NCBI GenBank assembly: GCA_018699755.1
Contig: JABIRQ010000255.1
Span: forward strand, 1-13,468
Direction of reading: 5' to 3'
Origin: Rhodospirillaceae bacterium
GTDB taxonomy: Bacteria; Pseudomonadota; Alphaproteobacteria; CADEGL01
Length of the DNA: 13,468 nucleotides
In this document: one piece after another, positions 5,969 to 13,468 of the stretch
Numbering within the stretch: the stretch's first letter is position 1
Layout of the letters: each line of letters begins with the position of its first letter
Notes under the pieces: generated by a model
The model's database searches: none
What the model saw: the letters and a program-made list of their open reading frames with translations, nothing else
Told to the model about the DNA's origin: nothing
Position numbers and translations under genes: made by a program

Positions 5969-6727
5969 TCAGCGATTGGAGAGCAGGGCGGCGAATTCGG
6001 CGGCGGCGGCGCGGAGTTCGACGATCACGGCATCGGAGGAGAAGCGGTTTAGCCGCTCGCTGAGGCCCACCAGCCCGACACTATAGAGGACCCCCGCGTC
6101 GTCGAGATGAACGGGACATGCGTAGCTGAAGACGCCGGGATCCAGCTCCTCGTCGCAAACCGCGAAGCCGTTGCGCCGGACCAGCTCCATCTCCCGCTCG
6201 ACATCGCCTTTCTCGACGATTGCTTTGGCCGTGAACTTCTCCAGAGGCCGCGCCATTGCCTGCTCGAAGACGGCAGGCTCCTGGAAGGCGAAAATGGCCT
6301 TCGCCGAGGCCGCCGCGTTGAGCGGCATCACCCGTCCGGGCTGAACGTAGGACGTGCTGCCGCTGGACGATGGGACGACCATCGCCATGGATCGGACCTC
6401 GCGGTCAAACAGTTTGGCGAGGAACGCGGTTTCGTCGAAGCGCCCGCTCAGCCGTTCGAGCAGGGGGCGGACCAGGCTGACGATGACCTGGGCCGGCGTG
6501 CCCAGATGGATCATCCGCAGCAGCCGCGCGCCGAGCACATAGACCTTCCGCCCGTCGCTCGGCTCGATATAGCCGACCTCGAGCAGGGCCCTGATGAGTC
6601 GGTGGACCGTTCCCCGCGGCAGGTCGGTCGCCTGCATGATCTCGGTCAGGGTGAGGCCGGCCGGGGCCGCGGCGAGTGTGTCGAGCAGGAGCGCATAGCG
6701 GCCAAGAACGCCTTTGGGCTGGGACAC
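5969..6727 (-). CDS. IclR-family transcriptional regulator
   Basis: The 252-residue protein has the IclR layout. An N-terminal winged helix-turn-helix (about 5-65) includes LTLTEIMQATDLPRGTVHRL as the HTH and YIEPSDGRKVYVLG as the wing. A C-terminal effector domain (about 80-250) includes GSTSYVQPGR and the family hallmark FAVCDEELDPGVFSYACPV. Such proteins sense a small aromatic or organic acid and repress or activate adjacent catabolic genes. GTG 6727 is chosen because GAGGAGG (6738-6732) precedes it; upstream TTG and GTG codons have no ribosome site. It lies convergent to the CCG-protein gene and divergent from the HyuA operon, across a 200-bp AT-rich gap, so it probably controls the HyuA operon and possibly the flavoprotein operon. 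The effector is unknown. Confidence 0.9.
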   Translation of the reverse strand: MSQPKGVLGRYALLLDTLAAAPAGLTLTEIMQATDLPRGTVHRLIRALLEVGYIEPSDGRKVYVLGARLLRMIHLGTPAQVIVSLVRPLLERLSGRFDETAFLAKLFDREVRSMAMVVPSSSGSTSYVQPGRVMPLNAAASAKAIFAFQEPAVFEQAMARPLEKFTAKAIVEKGDVEREMELVRRNGFAVCDEELDPGVFSYACPVHLDDAGVLYSVGLVGLSERLNRFSSDAVIVELRAAAAEFAALLSNR

Positions 6728-6731
6728 TCTG

Positions 6732-6738
6732 CCTCCTC
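6732..6738 (-). promoter_or_regulatory. Ribosome binding site of the IclR gene
   Basis: GAGGAGG on the minus strand ends 4 nt from GTG 6727; its first GAGG (6738-6735) has a 7-nt spacer. It supports the GTG start over longer versions. Confidence 0.55.
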
Positions 6739-6915
6739 GTCGTCGAAGCCAGCCCGGCACGGGCAATCGGTAGAGCCCGCCCCTGGGCGACAGTTTCCGT
6801 TTGACTCGAGGATAATTCTAAATCAATATTTCCAATATACAAAAACTTTTTCTGTTTAATGGAACTTTTATAGGGTTTTGGGCACGGCATGCCGGGAACT
6901 ATCGGATCGGAGGCC

Positions 6916-6920
6916 GAGGA
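6916..6920 (+). promoter_or_regulatory. Ribosome binding site of HyuA
   Basis: GAGGA lies 7 nt before ATG 6928 and selects it over the in-frame ATG at 6889, which has no purine-rich site upstream. Confidence 0.55.
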
Positions 6921-6927
6921 AAGCGCC

Positions 6928-8946
6928 ATGACGGGCACCGGATGGCGGGTCGGAATCGATATTGGCGGCACCTTCACCGACGTGCTGGCGGCGAACTCCA
7001 CGACCGGCGACCTCCGCGTGGCCAAGGTCGAGACACGTGCGAACGACCGGGTGGGCGGATTGATCGCCGCGCTCGATGCCGTGGGGCTTGTCTGGGATGA
7101 GGTCGAAGACCTGATCCATGGCACGACGATGGTGACCAACGCGATCGTCGAGAACGATCTGGCCGATGTCGCCCTGATCGCGACGGAGGGCTTCTCGGAC
7201 ACTCTGGCGATCGGCCGCCAGAACCGCCTTCACCTCTATCGCCTGGACCTGGCGCCGAAGCTGGCGCCTCAGGTTCCGGCCGAACTGCGTTTCGAGGTCG
7301 TCGAGCGGCTCGACCATGACGGACGGGTGATCCGGGCGCTCGATCCAGAGTCGGTTGAGAAGGTCATCGCTGAAATCTCCGCCAGCGGCATTGAGGCGGT
7401 CGCAGTCTCTTTGTTGCACTCCTATGCCGATCCGCGCCACGAGGAGGCGCTCGGCCGCCGCCTGCAAGACGCTTTTCGTTTCGTTGGGTTGTCGAACCGA
7501 GTCAATCCCGAGGCGAGGGAATACGAGCGGACGGCGACCACCGTCTTGAGCGCGAGCATCATGCCGCTGGCCGCCGGCTATCTCGATCGTCTCGAGGCCG
7601 CGAAGCCGGATGGCTCGAGCTTGCACCTCTTCCATTCCGCCGGAGGAATGGCCTCGCCCGACGCGTTGCGTGACCTGCCCCTCGGCCTCGCCCTTTCGGG
7701 CCCGGCGGCCGGGGTGGCGGCCGCCGGCCAGATCGCCGTCGATCTCGGCATCGAGGAAGCGATCAGCTTCGACATGGGCGGCACGACGACCGACGTGTGC
7801 CTGATCCTGGGCGGCCGCGCCCGGATATCGAGCGACCGCGCGCTTGGCGGCCGGCCGCTGCGCCAGCCGATGGTCGCGGTCGAATCGATCGGCGCTGGCG
7901 GCGGATCGATCGCCAAGCTGGATCACGGCGCGCTGCTCGTCGGGCCCGAAAGTGCCGGGGCCGCGCCCGGACCCGCCTGCTACGGCCGCGGCGGGCAGCA
8001 GCCGACGGTCAGCGATGCCGACCTCGTGCTTGGCTACATGGATCCCGAACGCGTCATCGGCGCCGACTTGCATCTCGACCTTGGCGCCGCAAGGCGTGCC
8101 CTCGCACCCATCGCGGCGGCCATGGACGCGACGGTGGAGGCCGCCGCCCTCGGCATCGTGAAAGTCACCGACTCGGCCATGGTCCGCGCCCTGCGCCGCA
8201 TCACCGTCGAGCGCGGCATCGACGGTCGCCGCTGCACTCTCCTCGCCTTCGGCGGGGCAGGCCCGATGCACGCCGTCGAGGTCGCCCGCGCTTTCGGCAT
8301 TTCGAAGGTCGTCGTTCCGAACCAGTCCGGCGTGTTTTCCGCGCTCGGCTGCGCGCGCGGAGAGATGAGTTATTCCCAGCAGCGGACCGTGCGCATGGCG
8401 GAGGATGTCTGGGACGCGGCCCGCCTCGACGATATCCGGCGAACGCTCCGCTCCCGGCTCGCCGCGCCGTTTGAAGCGGCCGGGCATGGAGAGGGCGAGA
8501 TGCGTGTCGATGAGATCGCCGCGATCCGCTATCGGGGCCAAAGCTACGCCATCGAGGTCGAGAGCCCGTCCTTCGCGGATCCCGCCCGCCTCGGTCGCGA
8601 TTTCATCGCGCTCCACGAGAAGCTCTACGGCTTCGCGACGGACGAGCCTTGGGAGCTCGTGTCGATCCGGCTCACCGTCGCGATCGCGCATGGCGGGGAT
8701 ACGGCCGAGCCGGCCCCGGCGCCCCGCAGCGAGCCTGAAGCGGCACGGGCCAAGCCTTGTACCTTTGGCGGCGGCGTCGCTTTGCCGACTCCCCGGTTCG
8801 AGCGCCGGCGCCTGGCGGTTGATCGGCCCGTGCCGGGACCGGCGATCGTCGAGGACGCCTGGTCGACGGTGGTCGTGCCGCCCGGGGCGATGCTGGTGCC
8901 GGACCGCTCGGGTCATCTGCATATCGACGTCGGGGCCGCGCCATGA
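6928..8946 (+). CDS. hyuA: Hydantoinase/oxoprolinase family protein, HyuA-like
   Basis: The 672-residue protein is the large nucleotide-binding subunit of the ATP-dependent hydantoinase/5-oxoprolinase family, which also includes acetone and acetophenone carboxylase beta subunits. An ASKHA-type phosphate loop (VGIDIGGTFTDV, 8-19) opens the protein. ALSGPAAGV and FDMGGTTTDVC form the second nucleotide motif, and LLAFGGAGPMHAVEVARAFGI is the family's conserved C-terminal block. It couples ATP hydrolysis to opening a cyclic imide or lactam, or to activating a carbonyl for carboxylation. It works with HyuB, whose ATG overlaps this stop by 4 nt. It is the first gene of the right-hand operon. The length is near family norm (about 650-700). 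Substrate cannot be decided between hydantoin-like, oxoproline-like and ketone compounds; the downstream hydroxylase favours an N-heterocycle. Confidence 0.88.
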   Translation: MTGTGWRVGIDIGGTFTDVLAANSTTGDLRVAKVETRANDRVGGLIAALDAVGLVWDEVEDLIHGTTMVTNAIVENDLADVALIATEGFSDTLAIGRQNRLHLYRLDLAPKLAPQVPAELRFEVVERLDHDGRVIRALDPESVEKVIAEISASGIEAVAVSLLHSYADPRHEEALGRRLQDAFRFVGLSNRVNPEAREYERTATTVLSASIMPLAAGYLDRLEAAKPDGSSLHLFHSAGGMASPDALRDLPLGLALSGPAAGVAAAGQIAVDLGIEEAISFDMGGTTTDVCLILGGRARISSDRALGGRPLRQPMVAVESIGAGGGSIAKLDHGALLVGPESAGAAPGPACYGRGGQQPTVSDADLVLGYMDPERVIGADLHLDLGAARRALAPIAAAMDATVEAAALGIVKVTDSAMVRALRRITVERGIDGRRCTLLAFGGAGPMHAVEVARAFGISKVVVPNQSGVFSALGCARGEMSYSQQRTVRMAEDVWDAARLDDIRRTLRSRLAAPFEAAGHGEGEMRVDEIAAIRYRGQSYAIEVESPSFADPARLGRDFIALHEKLYGFATDEPWELVSIRLTVAIAHGGDTAEPAPAPRSEPEAARAKPCTFGGGVALPTPRFERRRLAVDRPVPGPAIVEDAWSTVVVPPGAMLVPDRSGHLHIDVGAAP

Positions 8947-10535
8947 CCGGTGCGATCGATCCAGTGACCCTCGAGGTCATCCGCAATGCCCTGACCGCGA
9001 CGGCGGAAGAGATGTCGCTTGTCGTGATGCGTTCGGCGCGCTCGCCGCTGCTGCGCGAGGCCGGGGATCTGTCCTCGGCCCTCACCGACGGCGACGGCCA
9101 TCTGATCGCGCAAGGGCGCGATATCCCCATGCATATGGGCGTGATGAGTTTCACCGTGCGCGAATTCCTGAAGCGCGTTCCGAAGGAGCGGCTGGCGCCC
9201 GGCGACGTCTGGTTCCTCAACCTACCAGAGGTCGGCGGCAACCATTTGCCGGACGTCAAGGCCATCCGGCCGGTGTTTTTCCTCGGCGCCATCCGCGCTT
9301 TCGCCGTCAGCCTCGCCCATTGGGCGGATATAGGAGGAGCGGTGCCTGGCAGCTACGTTGCGAATGCGACGGATGCTTGGCAGGAGGGGCTTCGCATTCC
9401 GCCGATCCGGCTGTTCTCGGCGAAAGGCCCGGATCGTGACAATCTCAATCTTGTTCTTGCCAATGTCCGCGGCGCGGACGAGCGCGAGGGCGACATCCTC
9501 GCGCAGATGGCCGCTACCCGCCTGGCCGAGGAGCGGCTTGCCCATATCTTCGCCGAACATGGCGTGGCGACGACCACGGACACGATCGCCGCCATCCATG
9601 ACCGGGCCGAGGCGCAGATGCGTACGGCCCTCTCAGCGATCCCCGACGGCACCTACGACGGGGAGGACTGGCTTGACGACGACGCGGCCGGCGGTCCCCC
9701 GATGGCGGTACGCGTCCGCATCGTCATCGAAGGCGACCGCGCGCACTTCGACTTCTCCGCCACGGAGGATGCGGCGCGCGGGCCGGTGAATACGACGCCC
9801 TTCGTTGCCGCCGCATCTGTCTTTTACGTGGTCAAGACATTGTTTGGCCCGGACATCCAGCCAAGCGGCGGGTGCTATCGACCGATCGAGGTTGTCACGC
9901 GCCCAGGCTCTCTGCTGGACCCCGGGCCTGAACGGCCCGTCGTCGGCGGCAATCACGAGACGTCCCAGCGCGTGGCCGACGCCGTGTTCCGGGCTTTCGA
10001 GCCGGTCGTCCCGAATCTGCTTTCCGCCGGAGGGGCGACGACATCCGGCTTGATCCTGTTCGGGGGGCGGCGCGCCGACGGGGTTTGGACGACCCTCTAT
10101 GAAACCCATGGCGGGGGCGAGGGCGCGCGGGCCGACAGGGACGGCGCGCCGGTCATTCGCGTCCATATGTCCAACGTCATGAACACGCCCGCCGAAGTCA
10201 TCGAGGCGGAGTATCCGATCCGGATCGAAACGCAGCGCTTGCGCCGCGGCTCGGGCGGCAACGGCCGCCACCGTGGCGGCGAAGGGCTCCACCGCGAGTA
10301 CCGCGTGCTGTGCGACGACATGTCGGTCACGTCGATGTTCGAGCGCCGCGTCGTGCCGCCATACGGCCTGCAGGGCGGTGCGTCCGGCGCTCCGTTCAAA
10401 GTTACCGTGATCGATGCCGAAGGTCATAGGTCGGACCTTCCCGGCAAAGCCAACATCCGTCTCGATGCCGGATCTGTGGTGGTTGTCGAGAGTTGCGGCG
10501 GGGGCGGCTATGGGACGCCCGACACGGACAAGTAG
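8943..10535 (+). CDS. hyuB: Hydantoinase B/oxoprolinase family protein, HyuB-like
   Basis: The 530-residue protein is the partner subunit of HyuA. It starts DPVTLEVIRNAL, a typical HyuB opening, and has the metal-binding motifs GGNHLPDV (H101, D104) and AHWADIGG (H126, D129). The C-terminal RxGSGGNGRHRGGEG block is also characteristic. The usual NDPYxGGTH block is NLPEVGGNH here, a small deviation. The protein is slightly shorter than many HyuB (about 550-590). ATG 8943 overlaps the HyuA stop (ATGA), so the two are translationally coupled. The role would be the metal-assisted ring-opening half of the ATP-dependent reaction. A 33-bp gap with a strong AGGAGG leads to the next gene. Confidence 0.88.
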   Translation: MTGAIDPVTLEVIRNALTATAEEMSLVVMRSARSPLLREAGDLSSALTDGDGHLIAQGRDIPMHMGVMSFTVREFLKRVPKERLAPGDVWFLNLPEVGGNHLPDVKAIRPVFFLGAIRAFAVSLAHWADIGGAVPGSYVANATDAWQEGLRIPPIRLFSAKGPDRDNLNLVLANVRGADEREGDILAQMAATRLAEERLAHIFAEHGVATTTDTIAAIHDRAEAQMRTALSAIPDGTYDGEDWLDDDAAGGPPMAVRVRIVIEGDRAHFDFSATEDAARGPVNTTPFVAAASVFYVVKTLFGPDIQPSGGCYRPIEVVTRPGSLLDPGPERPVVGGNHETSQRVADAVFRAFEPVVPNLLSAGGATTSGLILFGGRRADGVWTTLYETHGGGEGARADRDGAPVIRVHMSNVMNTPAEVIEAEYPIRIETQRLRRGSGGNGRHRGGEGLHREYRVLCDDMSVTSMFERRVVPPYGLQGGASGAPFKVTVIDAEGHRSDLPGKANIRLDAGSVVVVESCGGGGYGTPDTDK

Positions 10536-10568
10536 GCGATTTTTTCCCGAAGGCAGGAGGACCGGCCA

Positions 10569-11351
10569 ATGAAGCTCGAGAACAAGAAGGCGATCGTGAC
10601 GGGTGCCGCCAAGGGCATGGGCGCCGCGATAACCACGACACTGGCCCGGGAGGGCGCGGATATCGTCCTGGCCGCTCGCGACATCGAGGCCCTGGAAGAG
10701 GTGGCCAAGGAGGTCCGCGCCCTCGGCCGCCAGGCTCACACCGTCGCGTGCGACGTCATCGATGAGTCCCAGGTCAAGGCGATGGTCGATGGGGCCCTCG
10801 ATTTCTTCGACGGCCGTATCGACCTCCTGGTCAACGTCGCGGGCGTCACCGGGCCGATCGAGACGCCGATCCAGGACATCGCGGCCGAGGATTTTGACCA
10901 TGTGATCATCGCCAACGAGCGCGGCACCTTTCTGCCGATCAAGCATGTGGCGCCGACGATGATCGCTCAGAAGAGCGGCAAGATCGTCAATATCGGCGGC
11001 ACCTCGGGGCTGCGCGGTTATCCCATGCGGACCGCCTATAGCGCGTCGAAATGGGCGGTCCGCGGCATCACCCGCACGGTCGCGCTCGAGCTCGGCAAGT
11101 ACAACATCAACGTCAATGCGGTCTGCCCGGGCATCGTCGAGACGCCGCGCATGATGAAGCTGTGCGAGGGCAAGGCGAAGGTCCGCGGCTGGACCGTCCA
11201 GGAGGTCTACGACGAATATGTCGAAGACATGGCCCTGAAGCGGGTGACGACACCCCAGGATGTCGCCAACGCCGTTCTGTTCGTGGCCAGCGAGGACAGC
11301 CGCCAGATCACGGGCCAGCACATCGCCGTGGATGGCGGCTGGGATGTCTAG
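10569..11351 (+). CDS. Short-chain dehydrogenase/reductase (SDR), atypical active site
   Basis: The 260-residue classical SDR has the nucleotide motif TGAAKGMG (11-18), D62, NVAG (89-92), Asn116, and YSASK (Tyr157, Lys161), plus PGIVETPRM and a C-terminal GQHIAVDGGW. The catalytic Ser normally lies 13 residues before the Tyr; here that position is Gly144 in NIGGTSG, with Thr145 and Ser146 next to it. A neighbouring hydroxyl might take over. Strand 2 ends AAR rather than in an acidic residue, which hints at NADP(H). It would oxidise a hydroxyl or reduce a carbonyl intermediate of the pathway. AGGAGG at 10555-10560 is 8 nt before ATG 10569. It lies between HyuB and the molybdenum hydroxylase genes, suggesting one operon. 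Confidence 0.88.
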   Translation: MKLENKKAIVTGAAKGMGAAITTTLAREGADIVLAARDIEALEEVAKEVRALGRQAHTVACDVIDESQVKAMVDGALDFFDGRIDLLVNVAGVTGPIETPIQDIAAEDFDHVIIANERGTFLPIKHVAPTMIAQKSGKIVNIGGTSGLRGYPMRTAYSASKWAVRGITRTVALELGKYNINVNAVCPGIVETPRMMKLCEGKAKVRGWTVQEVYDEYVEDMALKRVTTPQDVANAVLFVASEDSRQITGQHIAVDGGWDV

Positions 11352-11461
11352 TCCGGATCGCGAACCCGTCGCGTCGCGGCGGCCGGCGGCAAGGATCCGG
11401 GATCCGTCTGTGGCGGCGAACCCGCAGGAACGAGCGCGGAAGTAGGAAGTGGAGACGATCC
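11352..11461 (+). other. 110-bp operon-internal spacer
   Basis: No gene is seen in this gap. It is GC-rich and contains GGATCCGGGATCC (two copies of a 6-bp palindrome one base apart) near 11392-11405. It ends with AGGAAGTGGAG, where GGAG (11451-11454) lies 7 nt before the next ATG. No clear terminator is visible, so read-through into the hydroxylase genes is assumed. Confidence 0.4.
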
Positions 11462-12328
11462 ATGTATGCCGAATTCGAACTCGATATCCCCGATAGTCTC
11501 GATGGAGCGCTCGGCATCATGGCCGCCGGCGCCGCGAAGGGCGTTACGCCGCTCGCGGGTGGCACCAACCTGATCGTCGACATGCGCGCCGGCCGGGAGC
11601 GGCCCGTGCGGGTCGTCGGGTTGGGCAAGATCGACGAGCTGCGCGGCATTGTGTGCGACGGCGATCGCATCTCGGTCGGCGGGCGGACGACGGTCGCCGA
11701 TCTGCTGTATTCCCCCGAGATCGCAGCGGCCGGACCGTCGCTTGTCGAGGCGGCGCGCCTCTTTGCCGGCCAGATGGTGCGCAACGCGGCGACGGTGGGC
11801 GGCAATATCGCCTGCGGCTCGCCGGCCGCGGACCTCGTTCCCCCGCTCCTGTCGCTCGACGCCGAGGTCACGCTGGTCAACGGGTCCGGCACGCGCTCCG
11901 TCCCGCTCGACGAGTATTTTCTCGGCTACAAGCGGGACCTGCGCGGACAAGACGAACTAATCACGCGCGTGTCCTGGCGGCGCCCGGTGGAGCGGTCCGC
12001 CAACGCCTTCTACAAGCTCGCCCGCCGCAAGGGCGACGCGATCACGGTGACCGGCGTGGCCGTGACGCTTTCGGCCGAGGGGGAGCGGTGCTCGCGGGCA
12101 CGCATCGCCCTCGGCGCCGTGGCGCCGGTGGTCATGCGGGCCAAGCGGGCCGAGGCGCTGCTCGAGGGCGAGACGCTCGGCTTCGCGGCGATCGACGCGG
12201 CCGCGCGCCAGGCCGCCGAGGAGTGCCAGCCCATCGACGACGTCCGCGCCTCGGCGGGCTACCGCCGACATGCTGTCGAAGCCCTGGTCCGGCGCCTGCT
12301 GACGCAGACCCGGGACCGTCTGATCTGA
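11462..12328 (+). CDS. FAD-binding subunit of xanthine-dehydrogenase-type hydroxylase (CoxM-like)
   Basis: The 288-residue protein is the medium (FAD) subunit of a molybdenum hydroxylase of the xanthine dehydrogenase/CO dehydrogenase family. It has PLAGGTNLIVDMRAG (AGGTN at 32-36), the first FAD loop, and RNAATVGGNIACGSPAADL (TVGGN at 111-115), the second FAD loop. A CODH C-terminal domain follows from about residue 170, ending ASAGYRRHAVEALVRRLL. It passes electrons from the iron-sulfur subunit to an acceptor such as NAD+ or a quinone. ATG 11462 has a GGAG 7 nt upstream; the open frame upstream of it is overlap with the SDR gene. The gene is 14 nt from the iron-sulfur subunit gene, giving the usual M-S-L order. 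Confidence 0.9.
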   Translation: MYAEFELDIPDSLDGALGIMAAGAAKGVTPLAGGTNLIVDMRAGRERPVRVVGLGKIDELRGIVCDGDRISVGGRTTVADLLYSPEIAAAGPSLVEAARLFAGQMVRNAATVGGNIACGSPAADLVPPLLSLDAEVTLVNGSGTRSVPLDEYFLGYKRDLRGQDELITRVSWRRPVERSANAFYKLARRKGDAITVTGVAVTLSAEGERCSRARIALGAVAPVVMRAKRAEALLEGETLGFAAIDAAARQAAEECQPIDDVRASAGYRRHAVEALVRRLLTQTRDRLI

Positions 12329-12342
12329 GAAAGGAGCGGGAC

Positions 12343-12831
12343 ATGCCCATGGAAAAGATCATCGCCCTCACGATCAATGGACAACGGGAGGAGGGCGCCT
12401 TTCCGCCCCATAGGACGCTCCTCGAGGCGCTTCGTGGGCTCGGCCATGTCGACGTGAAGAGCGGTTGCGAGAAGGGCGATTGCGGCGCTTGCGCCGTGCT
12501 CGTCGACGGCGTGGCCATCGATAGTTGTCTGACCTTGGCCTGGACGGTCGAGGGTCAGGAAATCACCACCGTGAGCGGCCTCGGCGATCTTGCCGAGCCG
12601 CATCCCTTGCAGGCGGCGTTCGCCGATAGCGGCGGCGTGCAGTGCGGTTACTGCACGCCGGGCATGATCATTGCGGCGAAGGCGCTGATCGATCGCAACC
12701 CGGAGCCGTCCGAGGACGATATCCGCCTCGACCTGAGCGGCAATCTGTGCCGATGCACCGGGTATACCAAGATCTTCGAGGCGGTCCGCACGGCCGCCAC
12801 GACAATGCGCGCGCACGGAGGCAAAGCATGA
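12343..12831 (+). CDS. [2Fe-2S] subunit of xanthine-dehydrogenase-type hydroxylase (CoxS-like)
   Basis: The 162-residue protein is the small electron-transfer subunit. Four cysteines in GCEKGDCGAC (C42, C47, C50) and C62 bind a plant-type [2Fe-2S] cluster; CGYC (C101, C104) and CRC (C136, C138) in GNLCRCTGY bind the second. All eight ligands are present. Electrons pass from the molybdenum centre of the L subunit to FAD in the M subunit. AAGGAG (12331-12336) lies 6 nt before ATG 12343; a second in-frame ATG at 12349 is less likely. The stop overlaps the next ATG by 4 nt. The length is typical of CoxS proteins. Confidence 0.93.
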   Translation: MPMEKIIALTINGQREEGAFPPHRTLLEALRGLGHVDVKSGCEKGDCGACAVLVDGVAIDSCLTLAWTVEGQEITTVSGLGDLAEPHPLQAAFADSGGVQCGYCTPGMIIAAKALIDRNPEPSEDDIRLDLSGNLCRCTGYTKIFEAVRTAATTMRAHGGKA

Positions 12832-13468
12832 CCTTCGCCAGTCACGATTCGAACACCGGGCTTGCCAATGTTCGGTTCAGCCAGGTTGGCGAGCGTCTTA
12901 CCCGCACGGACGCGCCCGGCAAAGCGACGGGCCAAACTCCCTATGCCGGCGATTACGTCATGCCGGGCATGTTGCATGCGAAAGTCGTCAGGGCGGGTCT
13001 GGCCAGCGCTCGGTTGCGCCGACTCGATGTCTCCAAGGCCGTCGCTCTTGACGGCGTCGTATGCGTGCTTACGGGCGCGGATCTGCCCGATCGCATGGCG
13101 GCGACGGACATTCCCGGCCAGACCGGGCAGAAGCGCCTGAACACCGACCAGCAGATTCTGGTGAAGGAGAGGGTGCGCTATTTCGGCGAGCCGATCGCTT
13201 TGATAGCAGCCCGGACGCGCGATATCGCGGAGCGTGCCATGGCGCTCGTCGAGGTCGATCTCGAACCCATACCCGGCATCTACGATCCCAAGGAGGCGAT
13301 GAAGGCGGGCGCCCCGATCGTTCAGGCTGCGGACAACGTGGTTGCCGAGCACAAGATCAGGAAGGGCGATATGGACGCCGGGTTCGCGGCGGCCGATCTG
13401 GTCGTCGAGAACACCTTTAAAACGCCGTTTCAGGAGCACGCGTTTCTCGAACCGGAAGTCGCGCTCGG
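12828..13468 (+). CDS. Molybdopterin-binding subunit of xanthine-dehydrogenase-type hydroxylase (partial)
   Basis: The first 213 residues of a CoxL/XdhB-like large subunit are present; the usual length is about 750-800, so roughly three quarters lies beyond the window. ATG 12828 overlaps the CoxS stop, with GGAGG (12817-12821) 6 nt upstream. Family signs are RTDAPGKATGQTPYAGDY at the start, GMLHAKVVRAGLASARL, FGEPIALIAARTRDIAERA, and QEHAFLEPE near residues 202-210. That last motif is typical of xanthine-dehydrogenase-type rather than CO-dehydrogenase-type members. It binds molybdopterin and carries the substrate site, where hydroxylation with water oxygen occurs at an electrophilic ring carbon. 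The catalytic glutamate and substrate-determining loops are outside the window. Confidence 0.9.
   Translation, partial: MTFASHDSNTGLANVRFSQVGERLTRTDAPGKATGQTPYAGDYVMPGMLHAKVVRAGLASARLRRLDVSKAVALDGVVCVLTGADLPDRMAATDIPGQTGQKRLNTDQQILVKERVRYFGEPIALIAARTRDIAERAMALVEVDLEPIPGIYDPKEAMKAGAPIVQAADNVVAEHKIRKGDMDAGFAAADLVVENTFKTPFQEHAFLEPEVAL

Larger units (their letters stand above)
6728..6927. promoter_or_regulatory. Divergent IclR/HyuA control region with operator candidates
   Basis: This 200-bp gap contains the window's clearest AT-rich block, about 6811-6875. A 17-bp near-palindrome, ACAAAAACTTTTTCTGT (6839-6855), has arms ACAxAAA and TTTxTGT. ATTTCCA (6828-6834) matches one half of the E. coli IclR box, and TGGAA (6860-6864) is an inverted partner of its TTCCA core. 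TTGACT (6801-6806) could be a -35 toward HyuA with CAATAT (6824-6829) as a weak -10. CGGCATGCCG (6885-6894) is a perfect palindrome. IclR regulators usually bind such spacers, so operator function is likely, but the exact site is a guess. Confidence 0.5.

Noticed and set aside
6868..8922. 684-residue open frame on the minus strand opposite HyuA
   Set aside because: Its product is Arg/Asp/Gly/His-rich with no recognisable domain, and it mirrors the HyuA codons; long antisense frames are normal in GC-rich DNA. The plus strand carries clear HyuA motifs.
9633..11321. 562-residue minus-strand frame opposite HyuB and the SDR
   Set aside because: It spans two well-supported plus-strand genes and the gap between them, and has no family motif; it is a codon-bias shadow.
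1..13468. CRISPR array, tRNA or rRNA genes
   Set aside because: No regularly spaced repeats and no tRNA- or rRNA-like sequence were seen on either strand.

Overview
The window is GC-rich bacterial DNA. Codon use, SdhABE-like and CoxMSL-like gene families, and an IclR regulator fit an alphaproteobacterium (Rhodospirillales/Hyphomicrobiales type). This is an inference from gene content; no marker gene is present. The sequence runs from an accessory, mobile-looking segment (about 1-2345) into a catabolic island (about 2440-13468), and both window ends cut a gene.

Left part, minus strand: a DNA methyltransferase with a ParB-type N-terminal domain (truncated by the window start), an unrecognised 219-residue protein, and decayed pieces of IS3-family transposases. 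About 350 bp between the IS pieces contains short repeats and no convincing intact gene.

Middle, plus strand: three overlapping genes encode an FAD flavoprotein of the succinate dehydrogenase/fumarate reductase superfamily, an iron-sulfur protein with one [2Fe-2S] and two [4Fe-4S] motifs, and a CCG-domain (HdrB/SdhE-like) protein. This is the SdhABE/MfrABE/TfrAB architecture. The flavoprotein lacks the substrate arginine motif and the FAD-linking histidine motif of true succinate dehydrogenases, so its substrate is probably something else. A convergent IclR-family regulator follows.

Right part, plus strand, divergent from the IclR gene: an ATP-dependent hydantoinase/oxoprolinase pair (HyuA, HyuB), an SDR dehydrogenase, and the FAD, [2Fe-2S] and molybdopterin subunits of a xanthine-dehydrogenase-type hydroxylase (the last cut by the window end). 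A 200-bp AT-rich control region separates IclR from HyuA.

Reading the island as one pathway (inference): the molybdenum hydroxylase converts an N-heterocycle to a lactam or imide, HyuAB opens that ring with ATP, and the SDR and the SdhABE-like complex handle hydroxyl and C-C redox steps, under IclR control. The actual substrate cannot be read from the sequence.
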